Source: Baylisascaris procyonis (Eukaryota; Nematoda; Chromadorea; Rhabditida; Ascarididae). From it: 64,000 nucleotides of DNA. Within the stretch, counting starts at the first letter, position 1. Every line of letters begins with the position of its first letter. The translations under genes were made by a program, and so were the position numbers. Shown here in pieces: positions 12,457 to 24,400 of this stretch. The notes beneath the pieces were generated by a model. The model saw nothing but the letters and a program-made list of their open reading frames with translations. It did no database searches and was not told the origin of the DNA. The stretch is from NCBI GenBank assembly GCA_037389465.1, contig JAZARR010000074.1, positions 372,001 to 436,000 on the forward strand, written 5' to 3'.

Positions 12457-15202
12457 TGGAGCTGTTTTTCTTTTCTTTTCAAGAGCAGTTGCGCATTTGA
12501 CGTTTGGAAAAAACTTGGGCAAACACCGCGATGCGCTCAAAAGAGCAACGACAGCTACGGAAGTTGTTGAAGTGTAGGAAACTTAAAACGCCTCAAAATG
12601 AGGACATCTATGGTTAAATACCTTTTTCCATAGCTCCCCCTTCGCGGACCACGCTATTAGTGCTGTCAGTTGAGAAGAATAATTTCTGTTCTCTAGTTTC
12701 TCATAAGAAAGAGTAGTTGCGAGAGATCTGATAACCTAGCAACAATATTAATCGCAAAGTGCTCACATGTTCTGCTGTCTCTGATTGTTCTTCTCCATTT
12801 TCAGATGTGCTGTATCTGAATCCACCGAAGAAAAATATCAACACTCCTGAAAGCAATATCTTGAAGAACAAAGTAAAGCAATGCAAAAATACTTTACTCA
12901 GCAAAACAAACAGACAGCACTGTAAAGACGACTCAAAACCGCAGAAACTTCTTGTTTAGTGATTGAAGTTCAGTAGCACATTAGTTTGAAAGCACGTGAG
13001 GATAAAACTAAACTTTCTGAGAAAAGATTCGTCAGAAGCAAATTCCTATAAAAGTTGGTTACCTATTATCGCCGGGAACCAAAGAGCTGTAGTCATATAA
13101 CCCAGCCACGCGAAATACATCGCTATTTCAGTACCAAAGTAGTCGCTAATGAGTGACAGTGGTTGCTCCTCGAATAGTGTCAATACCCAGCTCTGTTGCA
13201 GATGCTTAATAGCCTCCTTTTGATGCAGCGGAAGAATATTATCGATGAGGCCTCTCGACGATAGCGCCGGCACTACAAAGCAATCGAATATAAGCTAACA
13301 AATATCTAATAGTGAAATACAAATTCTATTAGACATAATGATGACAAAAAAATTTAGCATTATTGCTATTAAAGATTGGTGGAATAGAGTATGAAAAATA
13401 TGAAGGTGGACTGACCTATTGCACTTCCTTCTGAGATACTTATGTACTCATCGCAATCTACTTTTATCTGTACACCGCCTTTGGGTGCTCGCATCATGTC
13501 GATAATCTGTTTGACGATCATTGCTCGTTCCATTCCTGATAGGAAGGCGCTTTTCAATTCGACATTTGAATAGCACTGCGCCTCATCGAAGCAAAAGTCA
13601 CGCATTCCGCCACCAAATTGAGGTTTTACAGCCTTTTTTATGTGACACAATTCTGCTGCCTTCAAAAGACTGAAAATATAGTTCGCTCGAGAACTCAAAG
13701 TCGAAATAAAACTCCGTTTCAAAAAAGGAGGAAAAAGAAATGGACGAGCTATATAATCCCTTTGTATAAAGGCTGTATCAGTGCTTTTATAAGACGATCT
13801 CAAATGTTTTGGAGGTCAGCTAGGAAATCGGAAAGGTTTATTAATAAAAAATAAAGAGATGTGATGGCTATTACCTACCTAACGTAGTCGGCAGAAATGT
13901 ACAGAGCATAGCAGTTAGTCAACTGATGGTGCCTCACTTCGATCCTCAAATGAGGTTCGTATTTCCTCATCTGAAATTCTGCATATTCTTTTCACGATTT
14001 CATTAGTGTCTAGATCATACATGCAAAAAGAATGATTGAATAAAGATAGACTTAATTATTTCTTGACCTTTGAAATCATTCGGCTAAATAACCAAGCTCT
14101 CTAAATCCCAATGTTTCAAATGAATGCTTCGTTAACAATGAACAAAATAAAGTGAGTCATGATTGAAAGATACATTGCTAATATACATAAAAGATTTGCA
14201 CATAAAAAAACGCAAGCATAAGCTATACAATATTCGCTCAATTAACCTCTTTTTTGTGGATGTGTGAATGCGCAAATAAGAATCGGTGATTGTTTTTAAT
14301 TTTTGTAGTTTTATTGTGAGTGTATTTGCAAGAAGCATGCTTAATGAGGTGAAGCATGCGAACGGAAGAAGAAAACGTAGAGGAAAAATATCTTTATTAC
14401 GACGTCAGGCACTAAAAAATTGATACGCACACAGACAGACTTATTTTAACGGCAGGATTGTATCTAAAAAATGGTTTCTTTTAATCAGCCAAAAAGATGC
14501 GAAACAAAAGTTGAGGAAAGCAAGGAAACTCCATGAAATTAGTACAGATGCGCATTCATATTTTCCAAACACGAAATAAAGTGCATAGACGTTTCTTCTC
14601 AGTGGGTCTGTCGTAGATATACTTCTTTAACTGCTGCATATGAACTGTAGAAGAGACTGGATTGTTGATTATAGGGAATACTGAAAATTTTTTAAGGCTA
14701 TTGATGGGAATGATTCGTTCGAACGTTTTGAATAGTGCTTACATAGGACCTTAACATCAAAGACATTTAAAGCGCATCTTTCTTCACTGGTCATTTAAGA
14801 GCACTGTTAAATGTCAAAAGGCAAAGTTCTTTCTTGTTGTTTCGTCGCAACTCTTTTCATTTAGCGTGGAAGCTGGAAAGGTATTTTGAGGTATCCTTTC
14901 CAACGAAAATTTAGTTGATATAGCGCCACTGACTCATTAGTTAAATGGACGATTGCCGAAAACCAGTGAGTGAATGCAAAATGGAGACACTGTCCAAAAC
15001 ACAGGAAACGAACCAACTCCACAAGCGACATGGCTAACTCAGCTGAATCACTATCTTCGGTGTTCGGTTTAAGAGTGATGAGAATATCACAGTGAGCAGT
15101 GGTGGATGCATATCGCCAAAGATCACTGCTAAGTGCGAAGCGTTGCCCCTCACTGATCCCGTCTTGGATAAGATCACCGAACTTAGACTGAAGCATTCGC
15201 AT
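4167..15202 (-). CDS. ANO8: Anoctamin (TMEM16 family), ANO8-type, 17 coding exons
   Basis: Ten-TM anoctamin. ANO8-type members are linked to ER-plasma membrane tethering and lipid or ion regulation rather than clear chloride-channel activity (family knowledge). Exons, 5' to 3': 15202-15014, 13970-13879, 13669-13416, 13272-13063, 12846-12767, 12246-12079, 11410-11241, 10569-10448, 9859-9729, 9071-8877, 8596-8435, 8053-7957, 7711-7626, 7241-7074, 6408-6313, 5802-5668, 4361-4167. All phases join; total 2550 nt, 849 aa plus stop. The cytosolic N-domain covers residues 1-220, with 'CDILITL' near 38, 'VRHH' near 76 and 'FGGGMRDF' near 112. TM1 is near 228-249, TM2 near 279-299, TM3 near 361-380. 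Residues 538-623 are a Ser/Pro/Gly-rich linker before 'LTQAELES', which is typical of ANO8. In TM7-8, '[12 protein letters not shown]' and '[10 protein letters not shown]' keep most of the acidic Ca2+-site residues, with D replacing one E. 'IPDIPHW' and 'RREAFK' close the fold (to 785), followed by a 64-residue tail. The start is the first ATG after a TTTGCAG acceptor, probably for a spliced leader. Least certain: that start, the exon 7 acceptor (TTTTAAG), and whether a tail exon is missing before the last one. Confidence 0.93.
5191..5242 (+). repeat. Two-copy tandem duplication (26 bp unit)
   Basis: Two adjacent 26-base copies beginning AATAAGTT and ending GATTATGTTAC(T/C) differ at two positions. 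They lie in the last intron of the anoctamin gene and show no coding signal. This is a recent local slippage or duplication. Confidence 0.9.
12396..12455. repeat. (TA)30 microsatellite
   Basis: About 60 bases of uninterrupted TA repeat lie in the anoctamin intron between exons 5 and 6. They produce spurious Ile-Tyr frames on both strands. Confidence 0.99.
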
Positions 15203-15212
15203 ACACTCTGCA
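15203..15212 (-). promoter_or_regulatory. Probable spliced-leader acceptor of the anoctamin gene
   Basis: Five bases upstream of the chosen ATG the minus strand reads GTTTGTTTGCAG, a good nematode acceptor with no matching upstream coding exon found. An acceptor so close to the start codon is typical of SL trans-splicing. It could instead be a cis acceptor for an undetected upstream exon, because the frame stays open to 15292. Confidence 0.4.
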
Positions 15213-16917
15213 AACAAACTCTCATGAATATTAATGAAATGGACGTCACATGGCGGTGCAATGAAGTCAATGAATCGATAAAATAAATCCAACGATTCTC
15301 AGCGTGGCAGCAAATGGAAGGAATTAATTCTTATCGCACATCGTGCATCAGTTGAGCTGCTGCCAGCTGCTTAGAAAAGTATGCGCTAACAAATTAGTTG
15401 AAGAATGAGACACAAAGATGGTTCATCAGGGGATGCGACAAATTGAACGAAATGAGGAATTTGCTAGTGAGAGGAGATAGGCTCGCAAGTATCAATCTGC
15501 ACTCTCAACAGAGCCCTGAATCTCCTTTATCATGTTTCGCCTTTTGTACGCAATCTCCCGGATGCAAAGCCCACTCGTTCTGTGTGAGAGAAGAGGAAGG
15601 GGAAAGAAGACTCCTTCGTGACCAAAAAATTTCGGTGGACATTTATAGGATGGGAATAGTATCCTCGAAACATACTAGCTGAAAGTTTCAGCAATATTAT
15701 GACCACTTTCACTGTAGGTTCAGTGTTTCCTTTTGCATTTGAGCAGATACAGCTGCGAAAATTGGCTGATAATTGGCAACTTTGAAGTGTTTGAAGGCAG
15801 TCAGCTTTTGCTGTTGCAATCATACGAGAACATGTGATATGTGAGTAAAGGAACGTTGCGACATACTTCGTTCACTCGCGTTGATATCATGCATTTAAAC
15901 ATTGGTCAATACCCCTCTGAGACCTCAGCTAAGAAGCAGTATGCTGAGAAAACGAGAGCTGTTGATGCCTGTTTTTGAAATTTCCTAGCTTTGCCTTTTC
16001 AGTGAAGGAATATTGACCACCATCTAATTACAGGGGAAAGCGACCGAAGGATAAAATTCATCGTTTTATCGGCACGGTCTATGACGCTCGTCTAAATTTT
16101 TGTTCAAAGAACTCGCTCGCAAACGAACACCAAGTGAGGATCCACGAAATAAAATACATGGAATATCTTTTCCGGAACCGAGTACGTTCAGATTATAAAT
16201 CAATGGTATTATCGAACATCGTCAGGCCAGGAAGCCGACAGAAGTGTCCAGTGACGAAAGAGCCAACCATATTTTCCTCGCAAGGTCTGTGCCAATTCAT
16301 ATAGTGTCCTTATTTCGATACTGGTCAAAGACCTAATATGTTTTCCTGAAAAATGAAGAATAAAAACCTACCAAACCAGTAAGGGTAAGCCATTGAAGCG
16401 TTAAAGGGAAAATATACAATGCTTCCGAGCATATAGCATACATTTTCGTTATGCCACAAACAAATGTTTATAAGGCAGGTAGATTTTTGTTCAAGTATTC
16501 GCCACTTTTGCAATCTACTCATATGCATGGACGCGTCGCATCCCTATGAAGAGTATATGCAGAAAACTAGAATGAATCGCGAGCCATACGCACACTCTAG
16601 GTTGTCGTCGACAATACTAGTGAAGGATTGTGGAGCGATAGGGTGATACTAGAAGGTGGACAAAGAGAACATTGCTTAGGGAACCTGCCGATGGAAAATT
16701 GAGCTAAGCAAACACAAAGCGGCTGGCTGGTTGCCGCCCGTTCAATATTACAAAAACCTAACGAAAAAGCTATTAATCAGGATGGCCAAAAGGACAACTC
16801 TCTGATATCTTCTTTGACCTCAAGTGAAGCCAGCAATGAAATTGTAGGCAATACGAAAATGAAACAAGTCATGGACAGCAGTGGTGCATTTGTCTTATAG
16901 CAACTGCATATACACGC

Positions 16918-16969
16918 ATAAATAAATAAATAAATAAATAAGTATATATATATATATAATGTTCTGATG

Positions 16970-17035
<66 letters not shown>

Positions 17036-17067
17036 GTTACTATATAATAAAGTTAAATAAATAAATA

Positions 17068-17104
<37 letters not shown>

Positions 17105-17113
17105 GTTCTGATG
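16918..17113. repeat. Duplicated compound microsatellite (AAAT)n-(TA)n
   Basis: Two successive units share one layout: an (AAAT)n tract, a (TA)n array, then the bases GTTCTGATG. The first (AAAT)n starts near 16918; the TA arrays cover about 16976-17032 and 17071-17099. GTTCTGATG occurs at about 16960 and 17104. The arrangement suggests duplication of a whole compound unit followed by independent growth of the TA arrays. Confidence 0.85.
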
Positions 17114-18319
17114 GATAGAAAGGAACTGATATATGTACACTCTTGATCTGATAGAAAGGAGCATTATTTTGCAAAGTTACTTAACTACTCTTTCTTTAGT
17201 ATATAAAAAAACTTTTCTGCTTTTTGCAAAAAGAAAAATACTTTCCAAGACTATTTGCTTCACAAAAGTGGAACTAAAGGTAATCAAGGATTTATTTCTT
17301 GTAGCTGAATGCTTTGAAAGTGTCACAGAAATATCCACCTGGTCAAAAAGGGAATTATAATGGAAAACAGCTTAAAATTTGAGTAAAGATGCATCACTGA
17401 CGAAAAAATCTTGCAGAGTTTTAATAATTAAATTACCCATTCCTAAAGCCTAAAGGAGGGTAATATCCATCAGGAAAGAGGATGACATCGTTAGCAGTAC
17501 GCCTCGCAGAATCACAAATAAAGCAAAGCAACTGTGAATAATTTCACTTGATTGCTTTATGATGAGAAATAACTTTCAATATATTTCATACATCACAACT
17601 TGCACCTAGAAGAAGTTACTATAAATAAAATCAATTTCTGAGCATAATGCCTGCAAAACTTGCTGTAACAGAAATAGGCACATGTGCAAGATGAGAAATG
17701 CAACGATGGACCAGGAATGTGTGGCGCTGCATTGCAGAGGCAGCCGTGTTCCTCTTCTGCACTTGACGCACATTTTATTTATTCAGCCGCTTGGGCGATG
17801 TCGATCACTTTTGATGTCTCCAATTCGACGATTAATTTATTCCATAAGTAAACATTCATCGGTGTTTTCGAGGTTACCGTTTAAATGGCATGAAAAATTC
17901 TGCTCAACTAGAGACAAATTTAGCAGATGTGAGGAAAAATTATGGGCTAAAGCTGAGCAACATTTCTTATAGTTTGACTCTTCTTCACAGAATGGAATCC
18001 ATTTAGTGTTCAGTTTTTTTCTGTGAATCACCATGACGATTCTATAGATACTTATTTCAAATGATGCCTAGTTATAACCAACGGATTTTGCACACGATGG
18101 CTTGAGGATAGCCACGTTCGAAAATTATAACGGCGAAAATATAGTGACCGCCAATGAAAGATTTGTTGATTCAAGCAGAAGACGTGCCATCATCAACTGT
18201 TTTGGAGGCGCAATCAACACCGAGTAGGCACAAATGAGAGGGACTTCACATTGAATTTTCGTGGAAAATGCTGCTCACACAACAAATCACTACAGTTTTT
18301 AAAAGCTTCAAAATAATCG

Positions 18320-18465
18320 CATTTGTGACGTCACCACCACAACTGCCCCGATGACGTCATTGCTCTGACGACATGACATACTTCGTCTCCTTTATATAGC
18401 TCCACTACGCATTCTTCCGTTACGTATTCTTACGCCTATTGCGAGAATTCATCAGTGAGTCACAT
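18320..18465 (+). promoter_or_regulatory. Candidate promoter: paired CRE palindromes, TATA box, AP-1 site
   Basis: Two perfect 10-bp palindromes with a TGACGTCA core (18325-18334, 18351-18360) lie 26 bp apart. A TGACG half-site follows at 18366, then TTTATATAG (TATA at 18393-18399), and a TGAGTCA AP-1 site at 18456-18462. CREs 35-70 bp upstream of a TATA box is a classic bZIP-driven core-promoter layout in the plus direction. The TATA also reads TATATAAA on the minus strand. No convincing coding exon follows on either side, so the transcript, if any, is unknown and could be non-coding. Confidence 0.35.
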
Positions 18466-21400
18466 TTCGAGCTTAACATTTCGCTCACTTTTTGTCTCGA
18501 TGGATTGCACTTGGTGACTTCGTAGCAACAGTGGAAAAAGTTTTCCTTAAGTTGCTTGCTACAAAAAGGATGCCAGAAAGACCATGAAGCGGTAAAGTAA
18601 AAAGTTAAACTCGGAAATGAAGTAATTCAAATGTACGGTCAGAACATATCCATCAAAAGATGTGTAATAAACAATCTGCAATAATAAACCATAACAAAGA
18701 GAGACCTTACTCTTCGACAGTGCAGAAACGTCTATCGAGAATTGCCGCGCAAAAATCAATAAAATTGTCGGAACTATGGGCTGCACGAGGCTAGGATGCA
18801 ACACGATTGGGCAATAATGGCTGCTTTCAATGATGAGCTAAGCCTCCGAAACGAAGATATCACATTATTTCGATAATTATTGTGTGCGTCTGAACCATTA
18901 GCAACTTTATAATCACAAAAATTTTCTGACCTATCTTCCCTTAATGCTCTTTATTTAGGCTGAGAATCTGGTAAAAAGCAGTATTTTTGTCAAATGATAA
19001 TGCACAATTCTAAGTGATGCAGATAGAGGCCTGTTGCTTGCGCAAGTGACACAGGTGAAACTTGTGTAATAGAAAAGTGATTTTTGCAAGGGTAAAGAAG
19101 GAAGAGGAGCCCTTTCAACGTATTTTATTCTCGTAGATAATTGAGACCATTTTACTGCTTTGAGGCTGTCACACTGCGTAACAAAGCGCGTTTTATATGA
19201 GCATATAACGGCAATGATGCAAAAACTAATAAGCAAAAAATTGACTTTAACGATGCTTGAACTTTGAAAGGAAGCATACCTCTCCAGAAAGGCTCTTGCC
19301 GGTTAGCTGTATCAGAATGAGTTTCTGTAAATGGCACGGGTAACGGAAATCGAGGAATACGTAGATGCAGACGTTTTTCGGTGCCTGAAGCACTGAGGCT
19401 GATGCTGCGGTGCCTTTTCACCATTCGTGCATCGAATCTTGCAAATGATAAAATCAACAATTAACTGAAAATGGCTGAATATGTATACAGTAGGACAAAG
19501 AGTTTAAAACACTGGAAACCATCGCGGCACGTATAAATATATTTAGAGACATGGGAAAGGCCGGAGTTTCAACATCTGACCGTAAAAGGGAACAATTGCA
19601 GTAGAACGTATAGTGAAAAGCACCCAAACAGCATTTAAATGTTCGCAGTACTAAGTGATTACAGTGATTGAAATGGATGATAAGCAAGTGAAAAGTATTG
19701 GCTTTTGCCATTGAAAGCATCCCGTTTCGTAATCCATGTGAAAAAAGCTGATGTGGACAAGAGTAGAGAAGAAGCAAATTGCATTCACACATTTCTTTGT
19801 GGACAATCCTTGCATTGTTAGACGCGAAAAAATTTCAGCCGAAAAACTTCTGCATGAAAGTTTTGAATAAATGAAGTAAATGCACAAAGTCCCTCTAAGT
19901 TACAGTGAAATTTGCCCTCATTCGACAATTCCTATCCACATCACAAATCATTCCAAATACATTCTAAATGCAATGTTATTTTCGTCCCATAGGGGTGACT
20001 TTAGTCAAGGACTAAATTCTTCTGAGTGGCCTCATGTAGTCTTGAAACTTGTGAAGACTGATTCCAATGGGTTTAGTGAGCAAATAAAATTAGTGATTTG
20101 GCGTCTTAAGATATGCAAGTGCAGCTGACTACGCGTTTAAAATGCTGTTCCAATATAGTGATCCAATCTCCGAAAACTCGAGCAGGAATTCCCACTTTAC
20201 GTGGGAAGATCATAAATCGTTGAGCTAAGGTCTCCTTAGCAGTTTGCATAGATTTTAATGAGAACTTCCCGGCATTCAAAAGTCTTCGATAATTGAGTCT
20301 ATGCAGGATTCATTGCTGCTTGTCAAGAAAGCAACAGCCTCAGAATACAAAACAAATTCGCTCTTATAACAGTGCTAACAAATCTGAAGGCCTTAGCCAA
20401 ACGCTTCAAAGCAAGTGCTAATAAAACTTCATATAGCTGTCACAAGCGTGTTGCCTAGAGACAGCTGCGAATGCGAAAGCATGACGAATGAAAGTGGAAT
20501 GAGCATTTTGGCTTGCACAGTGGCTTTCCTTTTAGCGTTGGCTTAGCCAACCCTCCCCCAACGAGTTCTCTGAGATGTCTAATTTAGGGATGGAGGCCAC
20601 TCGCAACGAGATCGCCCTTATTTCGAAGCTTCCTCTCTTCCCAACGAATCGAAAAAACTATCGTGCAGTCTCTGCCATCTCAGTGGCAAAAAAAGAATCG
20701 CAGTGTAGTTTTCTCCTACTCGTGGGTAAGCGGCAATGCTCAGCTTCTGAATTAAAAGTGAACACCACTGAGCAAAAAGAGTTAAGGTGTTTTAACGCCT
20801 TGCCTATGTGTTTTTTCTACACTGCCACACATCATATCTCTGGCCTCTCCTTTCGGGGAAGGGAGCACGAGGGAGCTGAAACTTACCCACAACCTCTGCT
20901 GCTATGCTTTCCCTACCTCAACAGTTCCCTTCCTGCATGTAAACCATGCATTCCTTGTTGACGCTGTTGTCATGTGATATTATAGTAAGTATATGGAAAA
21001 CTTCAGCTAACTGAGAACATCGGAGATGCATGTGAGTGAGGATCATATGAATACAATGACGTATGAAATTCTGGAAAAAGAACAACGAAGAAATGAATTC
21101 TTCTGCAGTTGAGCGGACTGGAACATTTAGGCAACGAAAATTCGGCGAAGAATGCATCGAAAATCAATGAAAAATCGAAAAATTTTGGCAAAACACGGAG
21201 AATTCCTCTTAGTGCTGTGCATAAAAAAGAATATATTTGAAAAGATATCAAATCCTACAACCATAACCTCAGTACACTGACGCTGCATAGGTTTCAAGAC
21301 CTACATAGATTCAAGGTTTGGAACCTAGAATTTCGAGGTTTTAAGCCTATATAAGCGTATTTAGCAATTTAGTCTTGAGAAAGTTGCTGCTCATTCAAGA

Positions 21401-24400
21401 GAACAAAAGAAAAACACAGCGGAACAATATAAAATAATAGGAAACATCAGACGCAAGGGAAGGCAGAATGAAACGCAAGCATGGATGTTAGCTGGCAGGC
21501 GCAAATGAAATGACAGCTGACGTGCTCGAGTGCTTTGAGCAGCTTTAAATGATCACCAAAACGCTCGGGTAAAAGTGAACTGTGAGATGTGAGTGCTGTC
21601 GCTGCTGAAATGAAATGTAAGCATATGCATCGCCCCGAAAACTCAAGTAGTTGCCTAAATATAAAATTATATGAAAAGTCCTATTTGAAATGTTGCGGCA
21701 TTACTCAGACCTGATGAGATAGCGTTGAATAAGAGGGCATAAGTGCATCAAAATCACGTTTGAAATCTATAGAATATTGCCATCAAATGCTTTGAACTAA
21801 TTAACATTATTCTAGCGTAGAGGAATGGCAAAGAAAGAAAGGGCGATGTCGCACCTCAAGGAACCTTCCGACTCCAAAAAGCAGCCCTATTTCTAGAAAT
21901 CCACAGAATCTCTACAGGACAGCCTTATCTCCGCATTCCTAAAGGGCTTATAACGGACAGCCATGTGACGTTCTCTTTTGACAGTGTAATTAAGTGCATC
22001 TCGTTTCTAAAGAACTATCGCGTGAAAATCTGAATTTGCTTTACAGGCATAAACCCGTTTCGAAGCATTGATTTTCTCAAACACAGTATGCTGGCACCAA
22101 GTCGCAAATTTATATACGCTATGGAAATCTGTGCAAGATGTATTTTATTGACAATGTGCTATCTATCACATTTTTGTGTAAAGGAAAATTTTAATTGGGG
22201 GAGCTTCAAGGCCCTGTTATCCCTCTCGAAAAGTGTAGTTGCCATCGAGAGTGCTCTTAAAAATATGCGGTTTTGAATTTTAAGTGAAACGCTTACTGCG
22301 CTTAATACTCGAGATTACAACCGACTAGAGCAATTCGGACACTAACCATTGTGGAACTTTATGTTCCCTCGAAAAGGCATGAGATTTCTGGGTCGATATA
22401 GCAAGATATCGGTGGATCAGTCGGCTATCGAAAGAGTGCCGTTATCTAAGAGAGTTAAGCAGCGCACTTTATCTACAAGCCAGGGTTAGCGGATAAGGCA
22501 GATATCTGCGTTAGTTGGATCCAGGTTTTAGAACTTCGCCGAATAGAAGAATGCCGAAGTCGGTTTGTGCCATATTGAAACATGAGGGATGTCCTTCAAC
22601 TGTGCTGATCGAACGTACTGTCTTTCAGACACTCAGAAAAATATCTATAACGTAACGGCATGAGTGAAACTTCCACATACGTTGACAGTCTCCGAGCTCT
22701 CTGAATCCCACTATGCTTGCTTGAATGCAATGACTCCGCGAGGCGATATCCCACCCCGAGGGAGCTTCTAATATACAGCCTATGAGACCTTTAAATGTGT
22801 AACTGTGGCTAGTGCACACGAGCTAATCGACTTCTTTTCCTAGCTTCCTTTGGCAAATTCAAGAATTTCGTTCCATCACGTCATCGAGCAGTGCTGTTTC
22901 TTTCCCAAACACATTCAAATATCGTCATATTCTGTATGATAGAATTTTGTTCTGCAATAGGGAGTGTAGGGATCGTGTGAAGGGCTTGATGCCGGCATTG
23001 TATGGAGGTTTCGTAATACAGCTAATTTTGTCGATATCAGCGACCAAACCCTATCGGAGGGGTCATAAACCCTTGAACTTGATCGCATACCACGAGCCTC
23101 CATTTTTCGACTTGATTTCCAAAATAAAATCACACCCATTTGTTCTTAATTTTAACAAATCTAGATCTCAGCTCCTTTTCGTAATCACGATTTCCTTGTT
23201 GAATTCTTCAAGAGGTATTTTTAGGTCCTTTTGACAAATTTCTTAATTAGCTCTTTACGTTATAAGAAAGCCGAGATATGGTTCCCTAAAATTCGTGATT
23301 TTTCATTCGCTTGCACAAAATTTCGAGGAATATTTTGCCTTAACTTTGAACGAGTATGGGATCGTATGAAAGAGCTTGGTGAGCTACATCGTCACAGATA
23401 CATAAAAACCACATTATTTTTACTGTGATATGCCGAAGTTCGGGTTCTGAGAATTTCGTTTTGCTGGACTTTACCGATTGCGCTGTAAATCTGTGCATTC
23501 GATTCAATGTTTAAAAAATTGTTTTTTTGAAGCCAAGATATGCTTGGAATACATATCCGGGAAGCATGGAAGATGCCTTTCTTCGCAACGCATTTCATGG
23601 AGATGACTGATTCAGAAATCTTTTTCCAGGTGCGACTGAAGTGTGCTTCTGAAGGAACCTTGCTATGTAAAGTGGCTTTTCTAAAAGGTGATCTACACTC
23701 TATTGGGTATGGCTAACATGATACTTTTGTTTCAGAAAAGGTGATGCCAATGAAACTGCAGCATGATTTCTTGATGTTTCCAAACATGCAGATGTGGGGC
23801 TTATTTAGCCTTATCAAATCATAACTGATTAAACGATGTGCTGACCAGGTATGTTCAAACAATCTTGCATATCTTTACCTTTTTCCTCGAAAACACTATT
23901 CAAAGAAATTATGATTCTATGCGGAAACGCACAAAGATTATTTGTTCAAGAAAGAGTATGTATGTGTTTGGCACCGAAGAAAACAAGAACATCAAAATGA
24001 GTGATAAAAGCACATAATGAAGGTGTTAACTAGTAGTTAAATATTTATATCAGCAAGACTGGGTTAAGACCACAAATACGCGAAGCGGTGTCGCAAGTTT
24101 ATCGCATTTGAGCTCCATAACTCGATCAACAACGCGCAAATAAGTATGCTTCAAGAAACACGCGGTTAAGCTGTCAGAGGAGTATACAAGATATGTGCTT
24201 AGGTGATTCCGCTCTTGAGACAAATCTGTTGTACTAATTGCCAAAAAAACGATAAAATATGTGCAGTACTGCATTCAAATTTCAACTATCTCTATCGTCA
24301 ATGCGAATTCCCTTCAAAATGCTGGTTTTTCTGCAACTCCACAGTTGTTAACCGAAAACCAGACCGACTGGAGATGTGTGCAAAATTTCAGGCGCTTTTA

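Noticed and set aside
12310..12577. Ile-Tyr-repeat open frames over TA arrays (also 16895-17164 and 38166-38557)
   Set aside because: They are translations of pure (TA)n microsatellites, open by construction on both strands.
20575..20961. 128-codon ATG frame
   Set aside because: No homology, no domain pattern, no convincing flanking signals. Length is near the tail expected by chance over 64 kb in six frames.
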